A program made the translations under genes and the position numbers. From Winogradskyella sp. (GTDB lineage Bacteria > Bacteroidota > Bacteroidia > Flavobacteriales > Flavobacteriaceae): a stretch of DNA of 64,000 bases. Positions 52,565-59,967 of this stretch are shown here, piece after piece. Each line of letters opens with the position of its first letter. Within the stretch, counting starts at the first letter, position 1. The stretch lies in contig NZ_JANQIM010000012.1 of assembly GCF_028282165.1 (NCBI RefSeq), positions 62,001 through 126,000 on the forward strand, read 5' to 3'. Below the pieces are notes generated by a model, which worked only from the letters and a program-made list of their open reading frames with translations, was not told the DNA's origin and did not search any database.

Positions 52565-53356
52565 ATGACTTTTCACCGAATAATTAAATTCAATAAAATA
52601 GCTTTAACGTTTGTATTATTGATGTCGCTGGTCAACTGTAAATCAGCCAAAAGCGTTATAGCATCTGGCGAAGCCAGTGATAAGCTATCCGCAAAACAGG
52701 TGATTAAACAGCATCAAAAGAATGATACGGATTTTGAAACCCTACAGGGAAAAGTTAGAATTGATATCACTCAGAATGAAAAAGAACAAGGCTCAACCTT
52801 CAATTTAAGAATTGAAAAAGACAAAGTGATTTGGTTAAGTGCAAAACTGGGATTAGCCAGAATGATGATCACGCCAGAAAAAGTTCGCTTTTATAGTAAG
52901 CTAGATAATGAGTATTTTGATGGGGATTACAAGTTACTTAGTGATTTTGTGGGCGTGGAACTCGACTTTATAAAAGTTCAAAATATCTTGCTGGGCCAGG
53001 CTATTTTTAATCTAAAGGACCAACCACATACAGTTTCAGTCAACGAAAACTCCTATGCGCTACAACCAAAAGATCAGAATGCCCTTCTGGAGTTATTTTA
53101 TTTAATCAATCCGTCACATTTTAAGATGGATAGCTTACAGTTATTTCAGCAATTAAAAAAACGAATTCTTCAAGTAGATTATAAGTCATATCAAGAAGTA
53201 GACAAACAAGTACTACCTAAAAATATCAGAATTATTGCCGTAGAGAACACTGATGAAGTTGCTATTACAATGGAATTTAAATCGTTATCATTAAATGAGG
53301 AAGTTCGTTTTCCGTTTAGGATTCCTTCAGGATATAAAGAAATAGTTATAAGATAA
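52565..53356 (+). CDS. DUF4292 lipoprotein
   Basis: A 263-aa predicted lipoprotein (lipobox VNC at about Cys25) with a LolA/LolB-like beta-rich mature part: FETLQGKVRIDIT, NLRIEKDKVIWLSAKLGLARMMITPEKVRFYSKLDNEYFDGDY (positions about 79-121). The family is widespread in Bacteroidota and thought to act in outer-membrane lipoprotein or LPS transport, though this is not proved. It abuts the TPR gene and overlaps the EnvC-like gene by 1 nt. Confidence 0.85.
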   Translation: MTFHRIIKFNKIALTFVLLMSLVNCKSAKSVIASGEASDKLSAKQVIKQHQKNDTDFETLQGKVRIDITQNEKEQGSTFNLRIEKDKVIWLSAKLGLARMMITPEKVRFYSKLDNEYFDGDYKLLSDFVGVELDFIKVQNILLGQAIFNLKDQPHTVSVNENSYALQPKDQNALLELFYLINPSHFKMDSLQLFQQLKKRILQVDYKSYQEVDKQVLPKNIRIIAVENTDEVAITMEFKSLSLNEEVRFPFRIPSGYKEIVIR

Positions 53357-54582
53357 TGATGAATGTAAAACGTCTAAATAGGATCTTTCTTTTAGGGTTT
53401 TTGCTCTTTTCAATCTCATTAATTGCCCAAAGTGACAAGCAAAAAAAGCTTGAAGCTCAGCGCCAGCAGATCCTTAGGGAAATGAAACAGTTTAAGGCAC
53501 TGTTGTTCGATAAAGAAAAAGAGGAAAAGTCCGAGATTACATTAATTGAGGATTTAAATTATAGGATCAGTAAGAGAGAAAACCTTATTAGGATTACCAA
53601 TCAACAAGCCAATTTGTTAACTCGCGAAATCAATGCCAACGAAAATGAAATAGCGAGTCTAAAACATCAGTTAAAAGAGCTCAAGGATGATTATGCAGCA
53701 ATGGTTGTTAAATCTTACAAGAGTAAGTCAGAACAGAGTAGGGTCATGTTCTTACTATCTTCAAGTAATTTTAAGCAAGCCTATAAAAGATTACAGTACA
53801 TAAGGCAGTATACCAAATATCAAAAAGAACAGGGGGAAGCCATAAAGGCAAAAACTAAAGAGCTAGAAACACTTAATACCCAATTATCAAAACAAAAAGA
53901 AGATAAGCAAAAGCTCATTGAGGACAATAGAATTGCGAAGCGCCAACTCGAAAAAGAACGTAAAGAAAGAGAAGTTTTAATGACTTCAATAAAAGCCGAT
54001 ATGAGCAAGTTTGCTGCCCAGATTAAGAAGAAAAAACAAGAAGCCGATCGCTTAGACCGAGAGATTAATCGTCTAATTAGAGAGGCTATTGCGGCATCTA
54101 ATAGAAAAGCGGGAAAGAAAACATCTACAGGTAAATTTGTTCTTACGCCAGAAGCTAAAAGACTGGCATCGAATTTTGAGGCCAATAAAGGTAAACTTGG
54201 ATGGCCAGTATCTCGAGGTGTCATTAAGGGAAAATTTGGGAAAAGACGCTCGTTGACCGATGCTTCTGTAACTAATAACTATAAAAGCATCCAGATTGCA
54301 ACAGAAACCAATGCTGAGGTTAGGGCTGTATTTAGAGGAGAAGTTTCTGAAATATTAATTGTAAAGAACGGAAATCCAGCGGTATTGATTAGGCACGGAA
54401 ACTACCTTACTATTTATATGAATCTTTCTAAAGTGTATGTAAAGAAAGGAGACAAAATCTCAACAGGTCAGGTCATTGGCCAGGTTTTTACCAATAAAAT
54501 CAGAGGAGAAACGTTATTGGGCTTTAGAATAAACAAAAACAGCCAAGTTCTTAACCCTGAATCTTGGTTGGTAAAAAATTAG
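53356..54582 (+). CDS. EnvC-like murein hydrolase activator with degenerate LytM domain
   Basis: A 408-aa protein with a signal peptide (cleaved after IAQ), long coiled coils (about residues 25-125 and 155-240) and a C-terminal M23/LytM domain (from about 280). The metal ligands of active M23 peptidases are missing: after GKFGKRR the H-x3-D motif is absent, and the usual H-x-H near the end is YMNL. This matches EnvC-type activators that bind amidases and do not cut peptidoglycan themselves. It is the last gene of the operon and converges with a small lipoprotein gene. Confidence 0.9.
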   Translation: MMNVKRLNRIFLLGFLLFSISLIAQSDKQKKLEAQRQQILREMKQFKALLFDKEKEEKSEITLIEDLNYRISKRENLIRITNQQANLLTREINANENEIASLKHQLKELKDDYAAMVVKSYKSKSEQSRVMFLLSSSNFKQAYKRLQYIRQYTKYQKEQGEAIKAKTKELETLNTQLSKQKEDKQKLIEDNRIAKRQLEKERKEREVLMTSIKADMSKFAAQIKKKKQEADRLDREINRLIREAIAASNRKAGKKTSTGKFVLTPEAKRLASNFEANKGKLGWPVSRGVIKGKFGKRRSLTDASVTNNYKSIQIATETNAEVRAVFRGEVSEILIVKNGNPAVLIRHGNYLTIYMNLSKVYVKKGDKISTGQVIGQVFTNKIRGETLLGFRINKNSQVLNPESWLVKN

Positions 54583-54797
54583 ACCCTTACTACAACGTAG
54601 CCATTTCTTGTCTTTCTATAATGTCTGCCATTAAAGAAATAATAGCGTTTTCCATTTACCCTAACAATCTTATATTGTCTGGGCAGTTTTTTTACTACGG
54701 TTACAGATGCAGGTTGAGTAACGACTACACGTCTCGCACAAGAACTAAGACTTAAGGCAAAAACGAAAACTAGGATGTAAACTAAATATCTTATCAT
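54579..54797 (-). CDS. Small lipoprotein, DUF6515-like
   Basis: A 72-aa predicted lipoprotein. MIRYLVYILVFVFALSLSSC gives a clear lipobox SSC at Cys20; the mature part is basic with PRQYKIVRVNGKRYYFFNGRHYRKTRNGYVVV, the Tyr/Gly/Val-rich pattern of the DUF6515 family. ATG at 54797 is preferred to the GTG at 54800. It overlaps the EnvC-like gene tail to tail by 4 nt. Function unknown. Confidence 0.72.
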   Translation of the reverse strand: MIRYLVYILVFVFALSLSSCARRVVVTQPASVTVVKKLPRQYKIVRVNGKRYYFFNGRHYRKTRNGYVVVRV

Positions 54798-54850
54798 CAC
54801 AAATAAATTTGGTTCTATGATAAGACTAAAAGGATTTAAAAAGGTTTAAT

Positions 54851-54908
54851 TTGTCATTCAGAGCGTCTTGTTCAACGAAGCTTTAGCGAAGTTGAAAGCG
54901 AAGAATCT
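54851..54908. repeat. Left palindromic repeat flanking the GIY-YIG gene
   Basis: Starts with TTGTCATTCAGA and ends with GAAGAATCT. The inside holds TTCAAC (54871-54876)/GTTGAA (54891-54896) around a GAAGC...GCGAA core, so it folds. The outer 12 bp and inner 9 bp recur in inverse orientation at 55237-55285, on the far side of the gene. Confidence 0.8.
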
Positions 54909-54929
54909 TAAAAACTATTAAATTGAAAA

Positions 54930-55235
54930 ATGAAAACCTTGGGAACACACAATTACTGCGTTTACATTCTAACCAATAAAAGCAAAACTGTTCTTTACAC
55001 AGGTGTAACTAACAATCTTAAAAACCGATTACATTTCCATAATAATCCTGAACCATTTTCTAAGGCTTTCACAACAAGATATAAATGTTATTACTTATTG
55101 TATTACGAACACTTCTTGGAGATTGAGGATGCTATCAAAAGGGAAAAAGAAATCAAAGGCTGGAGTAGGAATAAAAAAGAAACATTGATTTGTTCTATTA
55201 ATCCAGAATGGAAATTTTTAAATGATGATATTTGA
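54930..55235 (+). CDS. GIY-YIG nuclease-domain protein
   Basis: A 101-aa stand-alone GIY-YIG domain. The first strand YCVYILTN and VLYTGVTNNLKNRLHFH carry the GIY/YIG-equivalent residues and the catalytic Arg; IEDAIKREKEIKGWSRNKKETLI carries the metal-binding Glu and the W-x-R-x-K region of this subfamily (UvrC-like, COG2827). It starts 21 nt after one palindromic repeat and its stop codon is 1 nt before the inverted copy of that repeat. This arrangement suggests a repeat-associated or mobile gene, not a normal operon member. Confidence 0.9.
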   Translation: MKTLGTHNYCVYILTNKSKTVLYTGVTNNLKNRLHFHNNPEPFSKAFTTRYKCYYLLYYEHFLEIEDAIKREKEIKGWSRNKKETLICSINPEWKFLNDDI

Positions 55236-55236
55236 G

Positions 55237-55285
55237 AGATTCTTCAGTCATCCCAAATTTTTTTGGGATTCCTTCTGAATGACAA
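55237..55285. repeat. Right palindromic repeat flanking the GIY-YIG gene
   Basis: Starts with AGATTCTTC and ends with TCTGAATGACAA, the reverse complements of the ends of the left repeat. The inside holds a different hairpin, CCCAAA-TTTT-TTTGGG (55252-55267). It begins one base after the GIY-YIG stop codon. Confidence 0.8.
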
Positions 55286-55329
55286 TATGAGCAATATTAA
55301 AATTAATTAGGGCAATAGCGAAGCATGCA

Positions 55330-55839
55330 TCACTCAAAAATAGCCTTTAACTCAGTAGCATCAGAAGGTTTCATTTTTCCTGCTAAAACCAAACTCAATT
55401 GCTTACGGCGCAAGGCAGCTTCATACCGTTCTTTCTCCAATTCCGTTTCTGGAATGAGTTCAGGCACTTTCACAGGCCTTCCGGTTTCATCAACGGCGAC
55501 AAAGGTGTAAATAGCCTCATTGGCCTTAATGCACTCACCAGATTCGCGGTCTTCAATCCAAACATCAAGATACACTTCCATCGATGAGGTAAACGCTCTA
55601 GACACTTTAGCTTCAACCGTAACAACACTACCCAATGGAATGGATCTGTTAAACGCTACATGATTGACAGAAGCAGTTACCACAATGCGCCGTGAATGGC
55701 GTCTAGCAGCAATGCTGGCGGCTCTATCCATTCGCGCCAATAACTCACCACCAAAGAGATTATTTATAGGATTGGTTTCACTTGGTAACACTAAATCCGT
55801 AACTACAGTTTTAGACTGAAATGCGGTTCTGGGTTGCAT
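55330..55839 (-). CDS. Acyl-CoA thioesterase (hotdog fold)
   Basis: A 169-aa hotdog-fold thioesterase of the YciA/BACH group. N-terminal LVLPSETNPINNLFGGELLARMDRAASIAARRH (positions about 16-48) contains the catalytic Asn/Asp region, and VNHVAFNRSIPLGSVVTVEAKV and IYTFVAVDETGRPVKVPEL are conserved. It probably hydrolyses medium or long acyl-CoA. It follows the SPOR-protein gene on the same strand after 60 nt, with a candidate promoter in between. Confidence 0.9.
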   Translation of the reverse strand: MQPRTAFQSKTVVTDLVLPSETNPINNLFGGELLARMDRAASIAARRHSRRIVVTASVNHVAFNRSIPLGSVVTVEAKVSRAFTSSMEVYLDVWIEDRESGECIKANEAIYTFVAVDETGRPVKVPELIPETELEKERYEAALRRKQLSLVLAGKMKPSDATELKAIFE

Positions 55840-55857
55840 AAATCTTCAAAATTTGTG

Positions 55858-55865
55858 CAAAGATA
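55858..55865 (-). promoter_or_regulatory. Candidate -7 element TATCTTTG for the thioesterase gene
   Basis: TATCTTTG on the minus strand lies 18 nt before the start codon. No clear TTG at the -33 distance. A similar TAACTTTG (complement of 56846-56853) lies just before the SPOR-protein gene but almost touches its start codon. Confidence 0.5.
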
Positions 55866-55899
55866 AAGTGATTTTGAATAAAAAACAGATAAGAAAAGG

Positions 55900-56838
55900 T
55901 TAATCTAATTTCTTAATTAATAGCCAAGCGTCTTTATTATTTTCCCGACGGATTTTATAGAGGGCGCGATGTGCCTCTATCCTAGTTTTAAAACTCGCAT
56001 AGACAACCTCGTGCAAACCATAACGGTTTTTGCCGATTTTTCTGGCTTTGTAACCCATTGCTCTAAGTTGGGCAACCTTTTTTTCAGAATTAGCTTCAAT
56101 TCTAAAAGCACCAGCAACCACATGATAATTCCCTGTCTGCTTTTCTAGGGAAAGTGTAGCTGGAGGTAATGGATTACTAATTACAAAAGTAGCTTCTTGC
56201 ACTTTGGCATCGAGCTGGGCATTGGCTTCCTCTTGTGCTAATTGGTTATGGTTTTCAATAGTATTGCTATAATAGTTAACACCAAAATACGTACCTAGGC
56301 CTAAGATAATAACAGCTGCTGCTGCGTATTTTAGCCAGTTATTGTTAGAGCGTCTTTCGGGAGTAAAAGCAATAGGAGCAGCAGCTTCAATAGCTTCAAC
56401 CTCTTCCTTGTAAGTTTCGCGCTTAATGGCTGCAGAAGTGAAATGCGACAAACCAAAAGCATCGGTTAAATAATTGATATGGTTAGAAGGGTTAAATACG
56501 ATTTTACCCTCTTTGTTTAGCAAGAGCTCACCAATATTTTCTAGTTGGATAATTTCACCCTCAATTAGGTATGATTTAATGGCCTTAACCTGCTTTGAAA
56601 TTTTGTCGTTAGCAGTGGCATAAGGAATTTTTTCTATCTCAGCAATATAATTGGCGAGTAAGCCATCGTTATTTTGAAGTTGCTCATTAAAAGACAATAT
56701 CTTTTTAGGCGGATAAAGCGTGTGTGTAGTCTCATGAACTTTAGCCGAAACACGATTGGTTAAAAAAGCACCAAAACTTGGCACCGTTACACAATCGTAA
56801 CGGTATAAAAGGTCGCTAATGTAAGTCTCTAACTGCAT
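55900..56838 (-). CDS. HU-CCDC81 and SPOR domain membrane protein
   Basis: A 312-aa protein with an N-terminal HU-CCDC81 domain pair (residues 1-125, including YRYDCVTVPSFGAFLTNRV and LENIGELLLNKEGKIVF), one membrane helix (about 169-190) and a C-terminal SPOR domain (about 233-312, YHVVAGAFRIEANSEKKVAQLRAMGY). The SPOR domain binds denuded peptidoglycan at the septum; the N-terminal domains are cytoplasmic. The architecture is characteristic of Bacteroidota and points to a link between chromosome or cytoskeleton and division site. Confidence 0.92.
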   Translation of the reverse strand: MQLETYISDLLYRYDCVTVPSFGAFLTNRVSAKVHETTHTLYPPKKILSFNEQLQNNDGLLANYIAEIEKIPYATANDKISKQVKAIKSYLIEGEIIQLENIGELLLNKEGKIVFNPSNHINYLTDAFGLSHFTSAAIKRETYKEEVEAIEAAAPIAFTPERRSNNNWLKYAAAAVIILGLGTYFGVNYYSNTIENHNQLAQEEANAQLDAKVQEATFVISNPLPPATLSLEKQTGNYHVVAGAFRIEANSEKKVAQLRAMGYKARKIGKNRYGLHEVVYASFKTRIEAHRALYKIRRENNKDAWLLIKKLD

Positions 56839-56946
56839 AGTAAAGCAAAGTTAAAAATTTTTGAAAGTGAACGAAGTTTAAGAAGGTTTAGTTATTAACA
56901 TCAGAAAAATTTAGTTTCTTGTAGGTTTTAAATTCGTATAACAAGA

Positions 56947-58065
56947 ATGATGGATCAACAATTAGTGTATGCTTTAGCGCTGCAACATGTCCCCAAAATA
57001 GGTGCTACTACGGCAAAAAAATTGATTAACCATTGTGGTTCTGCTGAAGCTGTTTTAAAAGAAAAGGCATCTAATCTTTTAAAAATAGATGGTATTGGAA
57101 GATTAACTATAGAGGGGCTTTTTGACAACAACCATCTTCAAGAGGCCGAGAACGAACTGAAATTCATAAAAGACAATAACATTGCTGCTCACTATTTCGC
57201 TGATGATACCTATCCTGAAAAACTGAAACATTGTATAGATGGCCCTATAGTCTTATTTCAGTCGGGTAATATTAACCTGAAACAACAGCCTATTATAAGT
57301 ATAGTCGGTGCCCGGAAAATCACCACAAATGGTATTGCATTTTGTGAAAAATTGGTAGAATCCTTATCGCCATACAATCCGATTATTGTATCTGGATTTG
57401 CTTATGGTACAGATATTACGGCACAAAAAGCAGCTATAAAACATAATTTACAAACCATTGGCTGTTTAGCACATGGTCTAAATCAAGTGTATCCCAAGGT
57501 TCATAAGAAGTATGTTGCTGATGTGGAAAAACATGGAGGGTTCTATACTGATTTTTGGAGTACCGATGTTTTTGATAGAAACAACTTCTTAAAACGAAAT
57601 CGTATTATTGCTGGTCTTAGTGAAGCCACAATCGTTATTGAGTCGGCAGAAAAAGGCGGAAGTCTTGTTACTGCTGATATAGCCAATTCCTATAATAGAG
57701 AGGTTTTTGCCTTACCTGGACGAGTTACCGATAGCCAGAGTGTAGGTTGTAATAATTTAATTAAGTTTCAGAAGGCGCATTTGTTGTCTCATCCTATGGA
57801 TGTACCTTATTTACTAAATTGGAGACTCGAGGATACTTCGACAGGCTCAGCAACCAAACCAGCAGTACAAAAGCAACTCTTTGTAGAATTACAACCAGAT
57901 GAAAAAATCATCTATAATTATTTGAAAGAAAATGACAAACAATTGCTCGATGTGATTGCTTTAGAATGCAATATCCCAACTTATAAACTTGCAGGCATTT
58001 TACTCAACATGGAATTAAAAGACGTTGTTAGACCGTTACCAGGTAAGTTGTTTGAGTTGGTTTAA
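56947..58065 (+). CDS. dprA: DNA-processing protein DprA
   Basis: A 372-aa single-strand DNA binding protein that loads RecA during natural transformation. N-terminal SAM/HhH-like region (KIGATTAKKLINHCGSAEAVL, KIDGIGRLT), then the Rossmann-like core: ISIVGARKITTNGI near residue 120, VSGFAYGTDITAQKAAI near residue 152, GCLAHGLNQVYPKVHKKY, NRIIAGLSEATIVIESAEKGGSLVTADIA (from about 218) and a C-terminal winged-helix region. ATG codons at 56947 and 56950 are both possible. It overlaps trpS tail to tail by 4 nt. Confidence 0.95.
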   Translation: MMDQQLVYALALQHVPKIGATTAKKLINHCGSAEAVLKEKASNLLKIDGIGRLTIEGLFDNNHLQEAENELKFIKDNNIAAHYFADDTYPEKLKHCIDGPIVLFQSGNINLKQQPIISIVGARKITTNGIAFCEKLVESLSPYNPIIVSGFAYGTDITAQKAAIKHNLQTIGCLAHGLNQVYPKVHKKYVADVEKHGGFYTDFWSTDVFDRNNFLKRNRIIAGLSEATIVIESAEKGGSLVTADIANSYNREVFALPGRVTDSQSVGCNNLIKFQKAHLLSHPMDVPYLLNWRLEDTSTGSATKPAVQKQLFVELQPDEKIIYNYLKENDKQLLDVIALECNIPTYKLAGILLNMELKDVVRPLPGKLFELV

Positions 58066-59033
58066 TACCCAACTCTAGTCCTTACGCGTTTTAAAACCGA
58101 ATTGGCCACAACTTTCGCCTTGGTCGCGCCTTTGGCCAGTGCAGCATCAATCTCGTCAAGGTTGTCCATATAGTAATTATAACGTGCTCTTGGCTCGGCA
58201 AAGCGTTCTAAAATCAACTCATATAGAGCTTGTTTGGCATGGCCATAACCATAATTACCGCCCTCATAATTGGCTTTCATTTGTGAAATTTCCCCGTCAG
58301 AGGCCAGCAAATTATAAATAGCAAAGCAATTGCAAGTTGTCCAGTCTTTAGGTTCTTCGAGCGGTGTGCTATCGGTTTGTATGGACATAATTTGCTTACG
58401 CAATTTCTTTTCTGGTAAAAAGATGTCAATTATATTCCCTTTGCTTTTGCTCATTTTGGCCCCATCAGTACCAGGAATGAGCATGGTTTCTTTTTGTATA
58501 TCTGCTTTTGGTAGCACAAAGGTCTCTCCGCCCATCTTTGCATGAAATCGCGAAGCTACATCGCGTGTCATTTCTATGTGTTGTTCTTGGTCTTTACCAA
58601 CAGGAATTACTTCAGCATCATAAAGCAAAATATCAGCTGCCATAAGCATTGGATAGGTAAACAAACCTCCATTGACATCATCTAAGCGGTCAGCCTTGTC
58701 CTTAAAGCTATGTGCCAGTTCTAAACGTTTAAATGGGAAAAAGCAATTCAGATACCAAGCTAGTTCAGTGACTTGCGGTACATCACTTTGTCTGTAGAAT
58801 ACACTGTTTTCAATATCCAAACCAAAAGCTAACCAAGTAGCGGCTGTAGAATAAGTGTTATTTCGGAGGATTTCAGCATCTTTAATTTGTGTTAAAGAAT
58901 GTAAGTCTGCAATAAATAAATACGAATCATTAGCCTCGTCTTTTGCTTTTTCTATTGCAGGTAAAATGGCACCTAAAATATTACCTAAATGTGGTGTGCC
59001 TGTACTTTGTATGCCTGTTAGTATCCTTGCCAT
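58062..59033 (-). CDS. trpS: Tryptophan-tRNA ligase
   Basis: A 323-aa class I aminoacyl-tRNA synthetase. The HIGH-type motif is TGTPHLGN near residue 12 and the KMSKS motif is in GAKMSKSKGN near residue 195. FPFKRLELAHSFKDKADRL and LMAADILLYDAEVIPVGKDQEQHIEMTRD (from about residue 130) are typical of TrpRS. The leader contains a palindromic repeat at 59040. No trp attenuator is visible. Confidence 0.96.
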   Translation of the reverse strand: MARILTGIQSTGTPHLGNILGAILPAIEKAKDEANDSYLFIADLHSLTQIKDAEILRNNTYSTAATWLAFGLDIENSVFYRQSDVPQVTELAWYLNCFFPFKRLELAHSFKDKADRLDDVNGGLFTYPMLMAADILLYDAEVIPVGKDQEQHIEMTRDVASRFHAKMGGETFVLPKADIQKETMLIPGTDGAKMSKSKGNIIDIFLPEKKLRKQIMSIQTDSTPLEEPKDWTTCNCFAIYNLLASDGEISQMKANYEGGNYGYGHAKQALYELILERFAEPRARYNYYMDNLDEIDAALAKGATKAKVVANSVLKRVRTRVGY

Positions 59034-59039
59034 AATTTG

Positions 59040-59059
59040 ACCTGCGCAGGCAGGTATCT
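59040..59059. repeat. Palindromic element ACCTGC-GCAG-GCAGGT then ATCT in the trpS leader
   Basis: A perfect 6-bp stem with a 4-nt loop, beginning 7 nt upstream of the trpS start codon, inside the presumed leader. The core CCTGCGCAGGCAGG differs by two bases from CCTGAGTAGGCAGG at 33665-33678. Confidence 0.65.
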
Positions 59060-59092
59060 TAATTTAATTAAACCTAATTCTTAATAGGAAAG

Positions 59093-59100
59093 CAAAGATA
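59093..59100 (-). promoter_or_regulatory. Candidate -7 element TATCTTTG for trpS
   Basis: TATCTTTG on the minus strand lies about 60 nt before the start codon, giving a leader of about 53 nt that includes the palindromic repeat. The -33 TTG is not clear. Confidence 0.5.
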
Positions 59101-59137
59101 ATTTTTTTAGTAGAACTATTTACTTAGTTTTGGTGCC

Positions 59138-59872
59138 ATGGCCATATTAAAGTATCCTCTTTGGATTTTATATCGTATTTGGTTTTATGTTTTGGTTGCC
59201 TTGCCTATCGTTGCATTGCTCCCAATTTTATTGATTTCCATATCAAGGGAAAAATGGTATCCCTATTTTTTTAGCCTTGCTCGATTTTGGGCAAAATTTA
59301 TTCTGCTGGGAATGGGCTTTAACTATAAAGTTATCAAAGAAGAAATACCAGACTCAAAGAAAAGCTATATGTTTATTGCCAACCATACATCTATGGCAGA
59401 CATTATGCTAATGTTAGTGTCTGTAAAAAACCCTTTCGTTTTTGTAGGAAAAAAAGAACTAGCCAAAATTCCTTTGTTTGGTTTCTTTTACAAACGAACC
59501 TGTATTTTGGTAGACCGTAGTAGTGCCAAAAGTAGACAAGCAGTTTTTTTACGCGCTCAAAGAAGATTGAAGCAGGGATTGAGCATTTGTATATTTCCTG
59601 AAGGCGGTGTTCCAGAAGAACATATTATTTTAGATGAGTTTAAAGATGGTGCATTTCGCCTTGCCATAAATCATCAAATACCTATTGTGCCCATTACATT
59701 CTATGATAATAAAAAACGATTTTCATATACATTTTTTAGTGGCGGACCAGGAAGAATGAAAGCCAAGATTCATAAATTCTTACAGACTAAGGGGTTGAAG
59801 ATTGATGATACTAAGGCTCTAAACGAAAATGCAAGATCACTAATTTTAGAAGAGCTAAACAAAAATCTATGA
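59138..59872 (+). CDS. plsC: 1-acyl-sn-glycerol-3-phosphate acyltransferase
   Basis: Converts lysophosphatidic acid to phosphatidic acid at the inner membrane. The 244-aa protein has an N-terminal hydrophobic segment (about 10-32), motif I NHTSMAD (H-x4-D) near residue 83, motif II region FFYKRTCILVDR, motif III FPEGGVPEE near residue 155 and motif IV IVPITF near residue 184. Divergent from trpS over about 100 nt. A convergent terminator follows. Confidence 0.92.
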   Translation: MAILKYPLWILYRIWFYVLVALPIVALLPILLISISREKWYPYFFSLARFWAKFILLGMGFNYKVIKEEIPDSKKSYMFIANHTSMADIMLMLVSVKNPFVFVGKKELAKIPLFGFFYKRTCILVDRSSAKSRQAVFLRAQRRLKQGLSICIFPEGGVPEEHIILDEFKDGAFRLAINHQIPIVPITFYDNKKRFSYTFFSGGPGRMKAKIHKFLQTKGLKIDDTKALNENARSLILEELNKNL

Positions 59873-59880
59873 GCAATAAA

Positions 59881-59909
59881 AAAAGCTACCCTAACCACGA
59901 GTAGCTTTT
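59881..59909. terminator. Bidirectional-type terminator between plsC and the minus-strand sigma operon
   Basis: Perfect 9-bp stem AAAAGCTAC/GTAGCTTTT with an 11-nt loop; A residues precede it and T residues follow, so it could act on both strands for the two convergent genes. It starts 9 nt after the plsC stop. Confidence 0.8.
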
Positions 59910-59967
59910 ATCATCATTGCATTCATCATTGCTTTTTGTTCCGCAATAACTTAATTTAACCTAAAAC

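Noticed and set aside
53820..54224. Minus-strand 134-codon frame inside the EnvC-like gene
   Set aside because: Complement of a Lys/Glu-rich coiled coil, giving a spurious Ser/Leu/Phe-rich translation.
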